NCBI RefSeq assembly: GCF_016745505.1 | Contig: NZ_JAERUC010000039.1 | Coordinates: 1-64,000, forward strand | Origin: Streptomyces silvae | GTDB taxonomy: Bacteria > Actinomycetota > Actinomycetes > Streptomycetales > Streptomycetaceae | DNA: 64,000 bases | Reading direction: 5' to 3' | In this document: positions 8,002 to 17,015 of the stretch, piece by piece | Numbering within the stretch: the first letter of the stretch is position 1 | Layout of the letters: each line of letters starts with the position of its first letter | Notes under the pieces: model-generated | Databases searched by the model: none | What the model was told of the DNA's origin: nothing | The model's input: the letters and a program-made list of their open reading frames with translations, nothing else | Translations under genes and position numbers: made by a program

Positions 8002-11000
8002 CTACTTCTCCGTGACACCCGCGGCGTCGAACGTCGCCACCTCGTGCATCGCGCGGGCGGCGCTCTGCACGATGGGCAGCGCCAGCAGGGCGCCCGTGCC
8101 CTCGCCGAGGCGGAGGTCGAGGTCGACCAGGGGGCGCAGGCCCAGCTTGTTGAGCGCGGCGACATGGCCGGGCTCCGCGCTGCGGTGGCCAGCGATGCAC
8201 GCGGCGAGCGCCTCGGGGGCGATCGCGCGGGCGACGAGCGCCGCCGCACCGGCACTCACGCCGTCCAGGATCACCGGCGTACGGAGCGACGCGCCGCCCA
8301 GCAGGAAGCCCGCCATCGCGGCGTGCTCCAGGCCGCCGACCGCGGCCAGGACCCCGATCGGGTCGGTCGGGTCGGGCTGGTGCAGGTCCAGGGCCCGGCG
8401 TACGACATCGACCTTGCGGGCGTGCATCTCGTCGTTGATCCCGGTGCCGCGGCCGGTCACCTCCGCGGGGTCCATGCCGGTGTAGACACAGATCAGGGCG
8501 GCCGACGCGGTGGTGTTGGCGATGCCCATCTCACCGGTGAGCAGGCCCTTGTTGCCGGCCGCGACCAGGTCGCGGGCGGTCTCGATGCCCACCTCGATCG
8601 CCGCGAGCACCTCTTCGCGGGTGAGGGCGGGACCGGTGGTGAAGTCGGCCGTCCCGGGACGGACCTTCCGGGGCAGCAGGCCGGGGGTCGGCGGCAGTTC
8701 GCACGCCACACCGACGTCGACGACGCAGACCTCGGCGCCGACCTGGGCGGCGAAGGCGTTGCAGACGGCGCCGCCACCGAGGAAGTTGGCGACCATCTGG
8801 CCGGTGACCTCCTGCGGCCACGCGGTGACGCCCTGGGCGTGGACGCCGTGGTCACCGGCGAAGATCGCGACGGCGGCGGGCTCCGGGACGGGCGGCGGGC
8901 AGAGCCGGGAGAGCCCGGAGAGCTGGGCGGAGATGATCTCCAGCATGCCGAGCGCGCCGGCGGGCTTCGTCATCCGCTTCTGGCGCTCCCACGCCTCGCC
9001 GAGCGCCTTGGCGTCCAGCGGGCGGATGCCGGCGATGGTCTCCTGGAGGAGGTTGTGCGGCTCCTCGCCGGGCAGGGCGCGGCGGCCGTACGTCTCCTCG
9101 TGGACGACCCAGGACAGCGGGCGGCGCTTGGACCAGCCCGCCTGCATCAGCTCGGGCTCCTCGGGGAACTCGTCGACGTATCCGACGCAGAGGTAGGCGA
9201 CGACTTCGAGGTGGTCGGGCAGGCCGAGTGCGCGGACCATCTCCCGCTCGTCGAAGAAGCTGACCCAGCCGACGCCGAGGCCCTCGGCGCGGGCGGCGAG
9301 CCACAGGTTCTCGACGGCGAGCGCCGAGGAGTACGGGGCCATCTGCGGCTGGGTGTGCCGCCCCAGGGTGTGGCGGCCGCCGCGGGTCGGGTCGGCGGTG
9401 ACCACGATGTTCACGGGGGTGTCGAGGATGGCCTCGATCTTCAGTTCCTTGAACTGCTTGGCCCGGGCCTTCGGGAGCGACTTGGCGTAGGCCTCGCGCT
9501 GGCGCTGCGCCAGTTCGTGCATGGAGCGGCGGGTCTCCGCGGAGCGGATGACGACGAAGTCCCAGGGCTGGGAGTGGCCGACGCTGGGCGCGGTGTGGGC
9601 GGCCTCCAGGACGCGGAGGAGGACCTCGTGCGGGATGGGGTCGCTGCGGAAGCCGTTGCGGATGTCGCGCCGTTCACGCATGACGCGCAGGACGGCCTCG
9701 CGCTCGGCGTCCTCGTAGCCGGGGGCGGGCGGGGAGGCGGGGGCCTCCTCGGCGGCCTCGTCACCTTCTGCGGCCTCGGGCTGTACCGGGGCGGCTTCGG
9801 CGGCCTCGGGCTGCTCCGTCGCCTCGACGGGCAGGGCCTCCCGGGGGGCCTCCTCGGCGGAGTGCGGGGGCTCGGCCTCCGGGGTCTCGATGATCTCGGG
9901 CCCGGTGCCGGGCTCGAGGTCGGCCTGGGCCTCGGCTTCGGGCTCCGTGAGGATCTGGGGTCCGGCCTGCGGTACGACGAGGAGCTCGGGCGCCGGCTCG
10001 GGCACCGCGACGGGCTCGGGCAGAATCTCGGGCTGCTGGACGGCCACCGGCTCCGGCGCCTCCAGGACCTCGGGCGCCACAGACGCCTCGGGCGCCACGG
10101 CCTCCGGAGCGGGCTCGGGGGTCTGCTCGGGCTCGGCGGCGGGGGCGGTCGCTCCAGCGACGGGTGCCTCGGCCACGGGCGCCTCGGCGACGGGGGCCGG
10201 GGCGAGGTGGGGAGCCGTGGGTACGGATCCCTCCACGGGGACGAACTGTCCGGCCGGCTCGGCCGGGGCGGCCTCGACGGGCGGCACGACGGCTGCCTCG
10301 GCGGGGGCGCCGGCCTGGACGGGCGCGGGAGCCTCGGCCACGGCGTCGGCGGGACGCGCCTCGGCCGCCTCCGGCTCCGGCTCGACGGAGGCCTCCGGCT
10401 CGACGGATGCCTCCGGCGCCACGGGGGCTTCCGGCGCCACGGCTGCCGCGGGCTCCGGCTCCGGAGCGACCGTTTCTGCGGGTGCGACGGGCGGAGCGGT
10501 TGCGACGTCCGGGGCGGGTGCGGCGTCCGGGGCAGGTGCGGCGGGTGCCGCCGCCTGGACGGGTGCGGCTGCCTCGACGGGTTCGGCGAGCTCCGCGGGC
10601 GCCACCTGCGCGGCGGGCGCCTCGGCCTCCACCACCGGCTCGGGAGCAGTCGCGGGCTGGACTTCCGCCACCGGCTCGGGCTCCGTCACCGTGGCGGCCT
10701 CCACCGGCTCGGGCACGGCAGCAGGCTCGGTCACTGCAGCGGGCTCAGGAGCGGCAGCGGGCTCAGGCGCAGCCGCCGGCTCAGGTGCCGGCTCAGGTGC
10801 CGCGACCGGTTCCGGTGCGCCCCACGCGGACGCACCCTGGGGCGGGATCTCCCCCAGCTGCGGGCCCGGCAGCAGGGTCGCGTCGGCGGCCGGGGCCTCG
10901 AAGTACTCGGGTCCCACCGTCGGCGGACCCGCGTGCCGTACGGGCATCGGGTTCTGCGGGCCGGCCGGCCCCCGGTCCGCGAGCGAGCGGACCACTCCGC

Positions 11001-11307
11001 CGGTCGGCGTACCCCCGTAGGTGGGCGCCTCGGTGGACGCGGGGCCCCGGTGCAGCGGGCGCCGGGCGGGCGCGGCGGCCGCCGGCACCTGCACCGGCGC
11101 GTGGGCCGGGAACTGCTCGGCCTGGGCGGCCGGAGCATCGCTCCACGCGCCCTGTGAGGCGGGCATCAGAAGGAGGTCGTCGTCCTCGGGTGTGTGCTCG
11201 GAGGGGTCGAGGTAGGTGTAGGCGTCCTGGGCGGGGATGCCCGGCTGCTCCACCATGCCTGCGTTCTCCGGCAGTCCCTCGCCCGGGATCTGGCCGGTGT
11301 CAGTCAT
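8002..11307 (-). CDS. cobT: BluB-like flavin enzyme fused to nicotinate-nucleotide-dimethylbenzimidazole phosphoribosyltransferase (CobT), with a 525-residue disordered N-terminus
   Basis: The 1101-residue protein has three parts. Residues 1-525 are low-complexity, dominated by Pro, Ala, Glu and Val (repeats such as PEPAAAPEPAAAP). Residues about 527-745 are a nitroreductase/BluB-type domain (RERRDIRNGF, PSVGHSQPWDFVVI, GVGWVSFFDE), which in BluB makes 5,6-dimethylbenzimidazole from FMNH2. Residues about 750-1101 are CobT (KPAGALGMLE, AIFAGDHGVHAQGVTAWP, GEMGIANTTASAAL, RGTGINDEMHARKV, LDGVSAGAAAL), which activates that base for the lower ligand of cobalamin. Fusing producer and user of the base makes metabolic sense. 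The ATG has GAGGGG upstream. The role of the tail is unknown. Confidence 0.9.
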   Translation of the reverse strand: MTDTGQIPGEGLPENAGMVEQPGIPAQDAYTYLDPSEHTPEDDDLLLMPASQGAWSDAPAAQAEQFPAHAPVQVPAAAAPARRPLHRGPASTEAPTYGGTPTGGVVRSLADRGPAGPQNPMPVRHAGPPTVGPEYFEAPAADATLLPGPQLGEIPPQGASAWGAPEPVAAPEPAPEPAAAPEPAAAPEPAAVTEPAAVPEPVEAATVTEPEPVAEVQPATAPEPVVEAEAPAAQVAPAELAEPVEAAAPVQAAAPAAPAPDAAPAPDVATAPPVAPAETVAPEPEPAAAVAPEAPVAPEASVEPEASVEPEPEAAEARPADAVAEAPAPVQAGAPAEAAVVPPVEAAPAEPAGQFVPVEGSVPTAPHLAPAPVAEAPVAEAPVAGATAPAAEPEQTPEPAPEAVAPEASVAPEVLEAPEPVAVQQPEILPEPVAVPEPAPELLVVPQAGPQILTEPEAEAQADLEPGTGPEIIETPEAEPPHSAEEAPREALPVEATEQPEAAEAAPVQPEAAEGDEAAEEAPASPPAPGYEDAEREAVLRVMRERRDIRNGFRSDPIPHEVLLRVLEAAHTAPSVGHSQPWDFVVIRSAETRRSMHELAQRQREAYAKSLPKARAKQFKELKIEAILDTPVNIVVTADPTRGGRHTLGRHTQPQMAPYSSALAVENLWLAARAEGLGVGWVSFFDEREMVRALGLPDHLEVVAYLCVGYVDEFPEEPELMQAGWSKRRPLSWVVHEETYGRRALPGEEPHNLLQETIAGIRPLDAKALGEAWERQKRMTKPAGALGMLEIISAQLSGLSRLCPPPVPEPAAVAIFAGDHGVHAQGVTAWPQEVTGQMVANFLGGGAVCNAFAAQVGAEVCVVDVGVACELPPTPGLLPRKVRPGTADFTTGPALTREEVLAAIEVGIETARDLVAAGNKGLLTGEMGIANTTASAALICVYTGMDPAEVTGRGTGINDEMHARKVDVVRRALDLHQPDPTDPIGVLAAVGGLEHAAMAGFLLGGASLRTPVILDGVSAGAAALVARAIAPEALAACIAGHRSAEPGHVAALNKLGLRPLVDLDLRLGEGTGALLALPIVQSAARAMHEVATFDAAGVTEK

Positions 11308-11639
11308 GCGTACCCCTCGCCCATCGTCAGTGCTCCTTCGCCCTTCGCCCGGGATGCCCGAACCACGGCACGCCGGTGCTCGTCAACAAGAACGAGCGGG
11401 CTCCCCGCGCGGCACGAAACGCGCGCGGAGGTATACATTCTCGCGGCCGTTCGCCGCCGCGACAGACAGTTCTGCCTCGGCTCGATGTGGACTGCGCCAC
11501 GTTGCGCGTCCCCCGGTTACGCCGTACCACATCGCGGACCAAAACGGTCCACTTTTCCGGACATTGACGAACGAACCGTCGAACAGCCGGGCGCGGTACA
11601 ACAATCGGTCAGCCTACCTCGCGCTCCCCCGAGAACACT
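11308..11639. other. Intergenic region between the cobL- and cobT-type genes
   Basis: About 330 bases lie between two co-directional cobalamin genes. I looked for the conserved B12-box and core of a cobalamin riboswitch and did not find them. The visible features are a short palindrome GGACC-AAAAC-GGTCC near 11539-11553 and an AT-richer GTATAC patch near 11431. Two small reading frames here lack ribosome sites. Confidence 0.45.
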
Positions 11640-12854
11640 TCAGGGGGCGAGATCGGACCGCACCGCGGAGAGCAGGAACACGACGGACCGTTCGCGTTCC
11701 GCCCAGGCCGAGGTGTCCAGTTCGACGGACTGGAGCAGCGAGCACGCGACGGTGTAGCCGTTCTCCGAGAGCGCCGCGCCCAGTGCCTCCGCCTCGTCCC
11801 GGTTCGAGGCGTGGGTGACGATACGTTCCGGCCGCCGGTCGGCGACGGCCGTCACCACGGGTGCCCCGCCGCCCCCGATCCGTACGACGTCGGGTTCGGG
11901 CAGGCGCTCCAGCACGTGCGGGGCCTCGCCCCTGACGACCTGGACGCCCACCCGGAAGGCGCGGGCGGCGGCGGACGTACGCGCGCAGGCGTCGGGGTCG
12001 CGGTCCACGGCGAGCACCGCCGCGCCGAAGCGGGCCGCCTCCACGGCGAGGGCGCCGCTGCCGGAGCCGATGTCCCAGACCAGGTCGCCGGTGCGCGGGC
12101 CCAGGCGGGCGAGCTGGGCGGCGCGCAGTCCGGGGAACTCCCCTTCGCCGGTCTCCCCCGCGCCGCCGTACGAGGCCGGGGGCAGCGCCCAGCCCCGGAC
12201 GTCCTCGGTGCGCCGGCCGGCGATCCAGGGGCCGGTGGTGGTGGTCTCGGGCCCGCCGCCGATGACGATGACGACGTTGGGGTCGCGCCAGGTGTGATCG
12301 GCGGTCTTGTCCGAGGTGAGGACGGTGACCCGCTCGCGTACGGTGCCGAGTTCCTCGCAGATCACGAAGGTGCGGTGGACCCCTTCGAGCAGCAGGGCGA
12401 GCTCGGCGGGGCCTGCGCCGGGGGACGTCAGGACGGCCACCTTGTGGTGGGCCCGGATGACGTTGACCGCGCGGCGCAGGGTGCGCGGGTGGGCGACGAC
12501 GATCTGCGCGTCGTCCCAGGGCATCCCGGCGCGGGCGAAGGCGGTGGCGACGGAGGAGACGGCGGGGACGACCTCGACCTCCAGCCCGTGCTCCGGCTTG
12601 CGCAGGGTGCGTACGACGCCGAAGAAGCCGGGGTCGCCGTCGGCGAGGACCACGGCGCTCCCCCGGTGGCCGGCGATCCTGCGGGCGGCCAGGTCCACGC
12701 TGCCGAGGCGGATCCGCTCGGCGCGCTCGGGGACCTCGGGGAGATCGAGGTGGTGGCCGGCTCCGGCGACGAGGGTAGCGGCCGAGAGCGCTGCGGTGGC
12801 AGCGCCGGTCAGTGGGGAGCCGTCCCAGCCGATCACCGTGACCCGGTCGGCCAT
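11640..12854 (-). CDS. cobL: Precorrin-6Y C5,15-methyltransferase, CbiE-CbiT fusion
   Basis: The 404-residue product combines a tetrapyrrole methylase domain (CbiE, about 1-200; DGDPGFFGVVRTL, VVPAVSSVATAFARAGMPWDDA) with a class-I S-adenosylmethionine methyltransferase (CbiT, about 235-404; LVWDIGSGSGALAVEAARFG). Together they methylate C5 and C15 of the corrin ring and decarboxylate C12 in the aerobic-type pathway. The start MADRVTVIG matches the family. GGAG lies 11 bases upstream. It is the first of the cobalamin genes on this strand, with the cobT-type and cysG-type genes downstream. Confidence 0.9.
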   Translation of the reverse strand: MADRVTVIGWDGSPLTGAATAALSAATLVAGAGHHLDLPEVPERAERIRLGSVDLAARRIAGHRGSAVVLADGDPGFFGVVRTLRKPEHGLEVEVVPAVSSVATAFARAGMPWDDAQIVVAHPRTLRRAVNVIRAHHKVAVLTSPGAGPAELALLLEGVHRTFVICEELGTVRERVTVLTSDKTADHTWRDPNVVIVIGGGPETTTTGPWIAGRRTEDVRGWALPPASYGGAGETGEGEFPGLRAAQLARLGPRTGDLVWDIGSGSGALAVEAARFGAAVLAVDRDPDACARTSAAARAFRVGVQVVRGEAPHVLERLPEPDVVRIGGGGAPVVTAVADRRPERIVTHASNRDEAEALGAALSENGYTVACSLLQSVELDTSAWAERERSVVFLLSAVRSDLAP

Positions 12855-12973
12855 CGTCGTCAGTCTCCAGGGTGTGAGCAGGCGGGGCGCTCCGCCGGAC
12901 GGGCGGAGCAAGGGTGAGCGTATCCGGTCCGTACCCGCGCTCTGCCGGGGGCTCCCGGCACCCGGGAGGGAGG

Positions 12974-13612
12974 TCAGTTCCAGTCGTTGTACGTGCCGTA
13001 GCCGCCCGCGTCGGCCAGCTGCTCGGCGACGCCCTCCAGGTCCTCGGGCAGGAGCCCCCACACGATGAGGTCGGTCCTGATGTCGGTCCAGCCGCCGTCC
13101 TCGGTGGCGGTCCTGGCTATGCGGGCGTTGCGCAGGACTCCCTCGCTGATGCAGCCCAGCTTCTGGGCGACCTGCTGGGAGGCGGTGTTGCCCGCGGGGG
13201 TGCGCAGCTCGATGCGTTCGAAGCCCTGGTCGCGGAAGAGCCATTCGGCGAGGGCGAGCACGGACTCGGTGGCGTATCCCTCGCCGCGCGCCCAGGGGGC
13301 GGTGATGTAGCGGACCTCGGTGGCCAGGGTGCGCCGGTCGGTGTTGAGGAGCCGTACGGAGCCGACGAGGCGCTGGGTGAGGAACTCGGTGACGGCGAAG
13401 ACGATGCCGTTGCCCTGGGAGCGTTCGGCGGGCGCGATCCTGCGGACCCACCGTTCGGCGTCGACCTGGGTGTAGGGGTGGGGGGCGTCGGTCCAGGCGG
13501 TGACCAGCTCGTCGTTCATCATCTCGATGTACGCGGGGACGTCCGCCATGTCGAAGGGGCGCAGCACCAACCTGTCCGTGCTGATGGAGATGGACGGGAA
13601 GGTGGTAGTCAT
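12974..13612 (-). CDS. GNAT-family N-acetyltransferase (RimJ/RimL-like)
   Basis: The 212-residue protein starts TDRLVLRPFDMADVPAYIEMM, the usual opening of RimJ/RimL-type enzymes. It has the acetyl-CoA loop region around ITAPWARGEGYATESVLALAEWLF and ends with RTPAGNTASQQVAQKLGCISEGV. It probably acetylates a protein N-terminus or a small amine. The second ATG (13610-13612) is preferred because GGAG, contributed by the upstream in-frame ATGGAG, lies seven bases before it. It is separated from metQ by a strong terminator. Confidence 0.8.
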   Translation of the reverse strand: MTTTFPSISISTDRLVLRPFDMADVPAYIEMMNDELVTAWTDAPHPYTQVDAERWVRRIAPAERSQGNGIVFAVTEFLTQRLVGSVRLLNTDRRTLATEVRYITAPWARGEGYATESVLALAEWLFRDQGFERIELRTPAGNTASQQVAQKLGCISEGVLRNARIARTATEDGGWTDIRTDLIVWGLLPEDLEGVAEQLADAGGYGTYNDWN

Positions 13613-13695
13613 GCGCAGCTCCATGCAGAAGACCGTGTAAAGGCACCAGCATGCAGCATCGGACCGTGGATGCGCATGGCCGGGTCGGCACGGCG

Positions 13696-13730
13696 GAGCC
13701 CCGCACACCCTGTTCGGGCGTGCGGGGCTC
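13696..13730 (-). terminator. Terminator after the metNIQ operon
   Basis: GAGCCCCGCAC (13696-13706) pairs perfectly with GTGCGGGGCTC (13720-13730). It lies 24 bases after the metQ stop codon and just upstream of the acetyltransferase gene. Confidence 0.85.
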
Positions 13731-13753
13731 GTGGAGCAAGTGCGGTACGGAGG

Positions 13754-14620
13754 TCAGGACTTGGCGGGCTCACCGAAGGCGGGGACGATGGATCCCTTGT
13801 AGGTGTCCTCGATGAACTTCTTGACCTCGTCGGAGTTCAGGAGCTCGGCGAGCTTCTGGACCCGGGGGTCGTCCTCGTTGCCGTCCTTGACGGCCAGGAA
13901 GTTGGCGTACGGGTTGCCCTCGGCCTTCTCCAGGACCAGGGAGTCCTGGGCGGGCTTCAGGTCGGCCTCGATGGCGTAGTTGCCGTTGATGACGGCGGCG
14001 TCGACGTCGTCCAGGGCGCGGGGCACGGTGGCGGCCTCCAGCTCCTTGAACTCCAGGCCCTTCTTGTCCGTGATGTCGCTGATCTTGGCGTTGGTGCCCA
14101 CGCCGTCCTTGATGGTGATCAGGCCGTTCTCGGCGAGGAGCTGGAGCGCGCGGCCCTCGTTGGTGGTGTCGTTCGGGACGGCGACGGTCTGGCCCGCCTT
14201 GATGTCCTTCACGTCCTTGATCTTCTTGGAGTAGAGGCCGAGGGGCTCGAGGTGGACGTTGACGACCGGGACGATGTGGGTCTTGTTCTTCTTGTTGAAG
14301 TCGTCCAGGTAGGGCTTGTGCTGGAAGAAGTTGGCGTCGACCTGGCCGTTCTCGGTGGCGGTGTTCGGCAGGACGTAGTCCGTGAACTCCTTGACCTCCA
14401 GCTTGAGACCGGCCTTGTCCGCCAGGTTCTTCTTCACGTAGTTGAGGATGTCGGCGTGCGGCGTCGGGGACGCGGCGACGACGAGGGCCTTGGAGGTGTC
14501 CGCCTTGGCACCGGTCTCGCCCTTGGAGGCCGGGTCGGAGTCCGTGCCGCAGGCGCTGAGCCCGAGGGCGAGGGCGGCGGTGGCTGCGGCGGCAGCGGTG
14601 ATCTTGATGTTCTTACGCAC
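13754..14620 (-). CDS. metQ: Methionine ABC transporter substrate-binding lipoprotein
   Basis: The 288-residue NlpA/MetQ-family lipoprotein has a signal peptide ending in the lipobox LSAC with Cys24 as the lipid-anchored residue. The mature part carries family segments ASPTPHADILNYVK, VDANFFQHKPYLDDFN, VPNDTTNEGRALQLL and VINGNYAIEADL. It captures methionine outside the membrane and delivers it to MetI-MetN. It is the last gene of metN-metI-metQ, about 70 bases after metI, and a strong hairpin follows. Unusually for this GC-rich host it is rich in Lys and Asn, as expected for a secreted binding protein. Confidence 0.93.
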   Translation of the reverse strand: MRKNIKITAAAAATAALALGLSACGTDSDPASKGETGAKADTSKALVVAASPTPHADILNYVKKNLADKAGLKLEVKEFTDYVLPNTATENGQVDANFFQHKPYLDDFNKKNKTHIVPVVNVHLEPLGLYSKKIKDVKDIKAGQTVAVPNDTTNEGRALQLLAENGLITIKDGVGTNAKISDITDKKGLEFKELEAATVPRALDDVDAAVINGNYAIEADLKPAQDSLVLEKAEGNPYANFLAVKDGNEDDPRVQKLAELLNSDEVKKFIEDTYKGSIVPAFGEPAKS

Positions 14621-14690
14621 GAAGAGTGCCTCTTTCCGATGGTGGTGGTGCGCCCGGACAAGGAGTTCGGACTTCAGGGGAGAAGAAAGT

Positions 14691-15362
14691 TCAGGTGGTG
14701 GTGCGGCCCCGGCGGGCCAGCAGGCGCCCGGCCACGTCGCCGATCAGCTGGACCACGGTCACGATGACGATGAGCAGCGCGACGGTGATGAGCATGAACT
14801 GGTCGTCGAAGCGCTGGAATCCGTAGGTGACGGCCTTGGAGCCGAGCCCTTCGCCGCCGACGGCGCCGGCCATCGCGGAGTAGCCGATGAGCACGATGAC
14901 GGTGGTGGTGACACCGGAGACCAGCGAGGGCAGGGCCTGCGGCAGCAGGACCTTGCGGACGATCGTCGGGATGGACCCGCCCATCGACTGGACGGCCTCG
15001 ACGAGCCCGTGGTCGACCTCGCGCACCGCCGTCTCGACGAGCCGCGCGAAGAAGGGGATGGCCCCGATGGCGAGGGGCACGATCATCGCGGACGGGCCGA
15101 TGAAGGTGCCGACGACCCAGGTGGTGAAGGGGATCAGGGCGATCAGCAGGATGATGAACGGCAGGGAGCGCCCGATGTTCACGATCACGCCGACGATCTT
15201 GTTCACCACGGTGTTCTGCAGCAGTCCGCCCTTGTCCGTGAGGACGAGCAGGATGCCGAGCGGCAGCCCGCCGACGACGGTGACGAGCGTGGACCAGAGC
15301 ACCATGTAGAGGGTGTCGATGGTGCCCTGCGTGAGCAGTGGCTGCATTTCGGACCAGGTCAC
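14691..15362 (-). CDS. metI: Methionine ABC transporter permease
   Basis: The 223-residue permease has five to six membrane spans. The binding-protein-dependent transport EAA loop is EAVQSMGGSIPTIVRKVLLPQALPS, which docks on the ATPase. SLPFIILLIALIPFT and IGYSAMAGAVGGEGLG are typical of MetI. The ATG overlaps the TGA of metN by four bases, so translation is coupled. The size and layout are normal for the family. Confidence 0.93.
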   Translation of the reverse strand: MTWSEMQPLLTQGTIDTLYMVLWSTLVTVVGGLPLGILLVLTDKGGLLQNTVVNKIVGVIVNIGRSLPFIILLIALIPFTTWVVGTFIGPSAMIVPLAIGAIPFFARLVETAVREVDHGLVEAVQSMGGSIPTIVRKVLLPQALPSLVSGVTTTVIVLIGYSAMAGAVGGEGLGSKAVTYGFQRFDDQFMLITVALLIVIVTVVQLIGDVAGRLLARRGRTTT

Positions 15363-16429
15363 TTCGCCACCTCCTTGGTGATCGCGGCGGGGGTCTGGGA
15401 GGGGATGCCGGTGGGTGCGGCGGGGCTGCCGTCCACGACCTCGGCCTGGAGGCCCTGCTCGCGCAGGAAGCCGATCGGTACGACGTTCTCGTCGAAGGGG
15501 CCGGGCAGCTCGATGCGCATGCGGCCGATCTGCTTGCCGCCGACGGTGTCCATCGCGGCGCCGAGGATCGAGATGTCGATGTTGTACGTGCGGGAGAGCT
15601 GCGAGATCACCGGCTGGGCCGCGGCCTCACCGTGGAAGGTGACGTCGACGACGGTGGAGCCGGGTCCGGAGGGGGCCCCGCCGACCGGGAACAGCTCGTG
15701 GGCCAGTTCGGATCCGGGGGTGGCCAGCAGTCCGCCGACGGTGCCCGACTCGACGATGCGGCCCTTCCTCATCAGCGCGGCGGAGTCGCAGACGGTCTTG
15801 ACGACGTCCATCTCGTGCGTGATGAGCAGGACGGTGAGGCCGAGCTCCTGGTTGAGGTCGCGCAGCAGCTGGAGGATGGAGCGGGTGGTCTCGGGGTCCA
15901 GCGCGGAGGTCGCCTCGTCGGACAGGAGCACCTTCGGGTCGCCCGCGAGGGCGCGGGCGATGCCGACGCGCTGCTTCTGGCCGCCGGACAGCTGGGCGGG
16001 GTAGGCCTTGGCCTTGTCGGCGAGGCCGACGAGGTCGAGGAGTTCGAGCGCCTTGCGGGTGCGTGCCTGTCCGGAGATCCCGAGGATCTCCAGGGGCAGC
16101 TCGACGTTGTCCCGGACGGTGCGCGAGTCCAGCAGGTTGAAGTGCTGGAAGACCATGCCGATGCGGTTGCGCGCCCGGCGCAGCTCCTTGCCGGCGCGGC
16201 GGCCGCGGCCGGCGAGGGCCGTGAGGTCCTGTCCGGCGACGGTCACGGTGCCCGCGGTGGGGCGTTCCAGGAGGTTGACGCAGCGGATCAGGGAGGACTT
16301 TCCGGCGCCGCTCTGTCCGATGACGCCGTAGACCTCGCCTTCGCGGACGTGCAGGTCCACGCCGTCCAGGGCGGTGACCTCGCGGCCGCGTGACTGGTAG
16401 ACCTTCGTGAGGCCCGAAGTGGTGATCAC
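15359..16429 (-). CDS. metN: Methionine ABC transporter ATP-binding protein
   Basis: The ATPase has Walker A GQSGAGKS, signature LSGGQKQR, Walker B VLLSDEATSALD and the switch His in LLITHEMD. A C-terminal NIL domain (about the last 90 residues) is the methionine-sensing domain that inhibits transport when methionine is plentiful. I chose the GTG at 16427-16429 (ITTSGLTKVYQSRG), which matches the usual family start and has GGAAA upstream. An in-frame ATG at 16483 would add 18 Arg-rich residues. It heads the metN-metI-metQ operon, and a leader peptide gene and a palindrome lie upstream. Confidence 0.9.
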   Translation of the reverse strand: MITTSGLTKVYQSRGREVTALDGVDLHVREGEVYGVIGQSGAGKSSLIRCVNLLERPTAGTVTVAGQDLTALAGRGRRAGKELRRARNRIGMVFQHFNLLDSRTVRDNVELPLEILGISGQARTRKALELLDLVGLADKAKAYPAQLSGGQKQRVGIARALAGDPKVLLSDEATSALDPETTRSILQLLRDLNQELGLTVLLITHEMDVVKTVCDSAALMRKGRIVESGTVGGLLATPGSELAHELFPVGGAPSGPGSTVVDVTFHGEAAAQPVISQLSRTYNIDISILGAAMDTVGGKQIGRMRIELPGPFDENVVPIGFLREQGLQAEVVDGSPAAPTGIPSQTPAAITKEVAK

Positions 16430-16647
16430 AGGGTTTCCGTCACTGTCGAGTGCGCGGCGCGGTGTCCGCCGGGCACGGGGCATTCGTCTGATGGGACTGT
16501 TCTCAGTGGTCGACCGGTGGGAGTCCCGTCATGGTCCGGCCGCGGCGGTGCCGCCGGGCGCGGGGCATGGGCGGGCCGGCTCTGTCCATGGGTACGGACG
16601 GCACGGGCTCGGTCTCGCTTCGGGGCGCGAGGCCCAGGCGGGGGCCC

Positions 16648-16734
16648 TCAGAAGGCGCGCATTCGACACATACAACGAGCACCGGGCGTCAGGATCGCCT
16701 CGGTCGCAGGGCTGCGGTAGCTCGTCGTGGTCAT
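16648..16734 (-). CDS. Putative leader peptide upstream of metN (28 aa)
   Basis: A 28-codon frame starts at ATG (16732-16734) after TTGGGG and ends in CMCRMRAF before the stop codon, packing two Cys and two Met into the last eight residues. It lies about 220 bases upstream of metN on the same strand and just after the likely promoter. Short leader peptides with Cys/Met/Arg-rich ends occur before sulfur-metabolism genes in Streptomyces. Ribosome stalling at these codons could couple transporter expression to sulfur amino acid supply. Small hairpins follow it (for example CTCGC-N8-GCGAG). Function is inferred. Confidence 0.5.
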   Translation of the reverse strand: MTTTSYRSPATEAILTPGARCMCRMRAF

Positions 16735-16774
16735 GCCCCAAGTAAAACAGACGTAACTTCCGGCCGATCCACCG

Positions 16775-16791
16775 TGTCCGAATAGCGGACA
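16775..16791. promoter_or_regulatory. Palindromic operator candidate in the metN promoter
   Basis: TGTCCG-AATAG-CGGACA is a perfect 6-bp palindrome 40-57 bases upstream of the leader peptide start. The spacing fits a promoter operator. The regulator is not in the window. Confidence 0.55.
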
Positions 16792-17015
16792 GCCGTGGAT
16801 GCGGGCCGGAGCCCGCCAGGATCGCCGTTCACACCGCTGTGACCTGCACAAACGACGACGGTTCCGGTACGTCCACGGGTGCCGGCGCGATCATGCTGTG
16901 GGCGCCCTGTGGCAAAGGCCACGATTCCCGTGGCCCCGCTCCGCCGGGCGGCCGTCCACCACGGCGGCCTGGGGCCGCACGCGGAGGCTCCGCCCGTCCG
17001 TAATACCCTCACCTC

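Noticed and set aside
10164-11020. Independent coding frames opposite the Pro/Ala-rich tail of the BluB-CobT gene
   Set aside because: Low-complexity repeats give open frames on both strands. The sense frame has the ribosome site and continues into conserved domains.
11383-11604. 73-residue reading frame on the minus strand upstream of the cobT-type gene
   Set aside because: It has no ribosome site, no family match and overlaps another equally weak frame. It is more likely chance in GC-rich DNA.
11308-11639. Cobalamin riboswitch before the cobT-type gene
   Set aside because: The conserved B12-box and the core helices are not visible in this gap. Only small palindromes are present.
16484-16750. 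SAM riboswitch before metN
   Set aside because: The core of known SAM riboswitches is not recognisable. A short leader peptide fits better.
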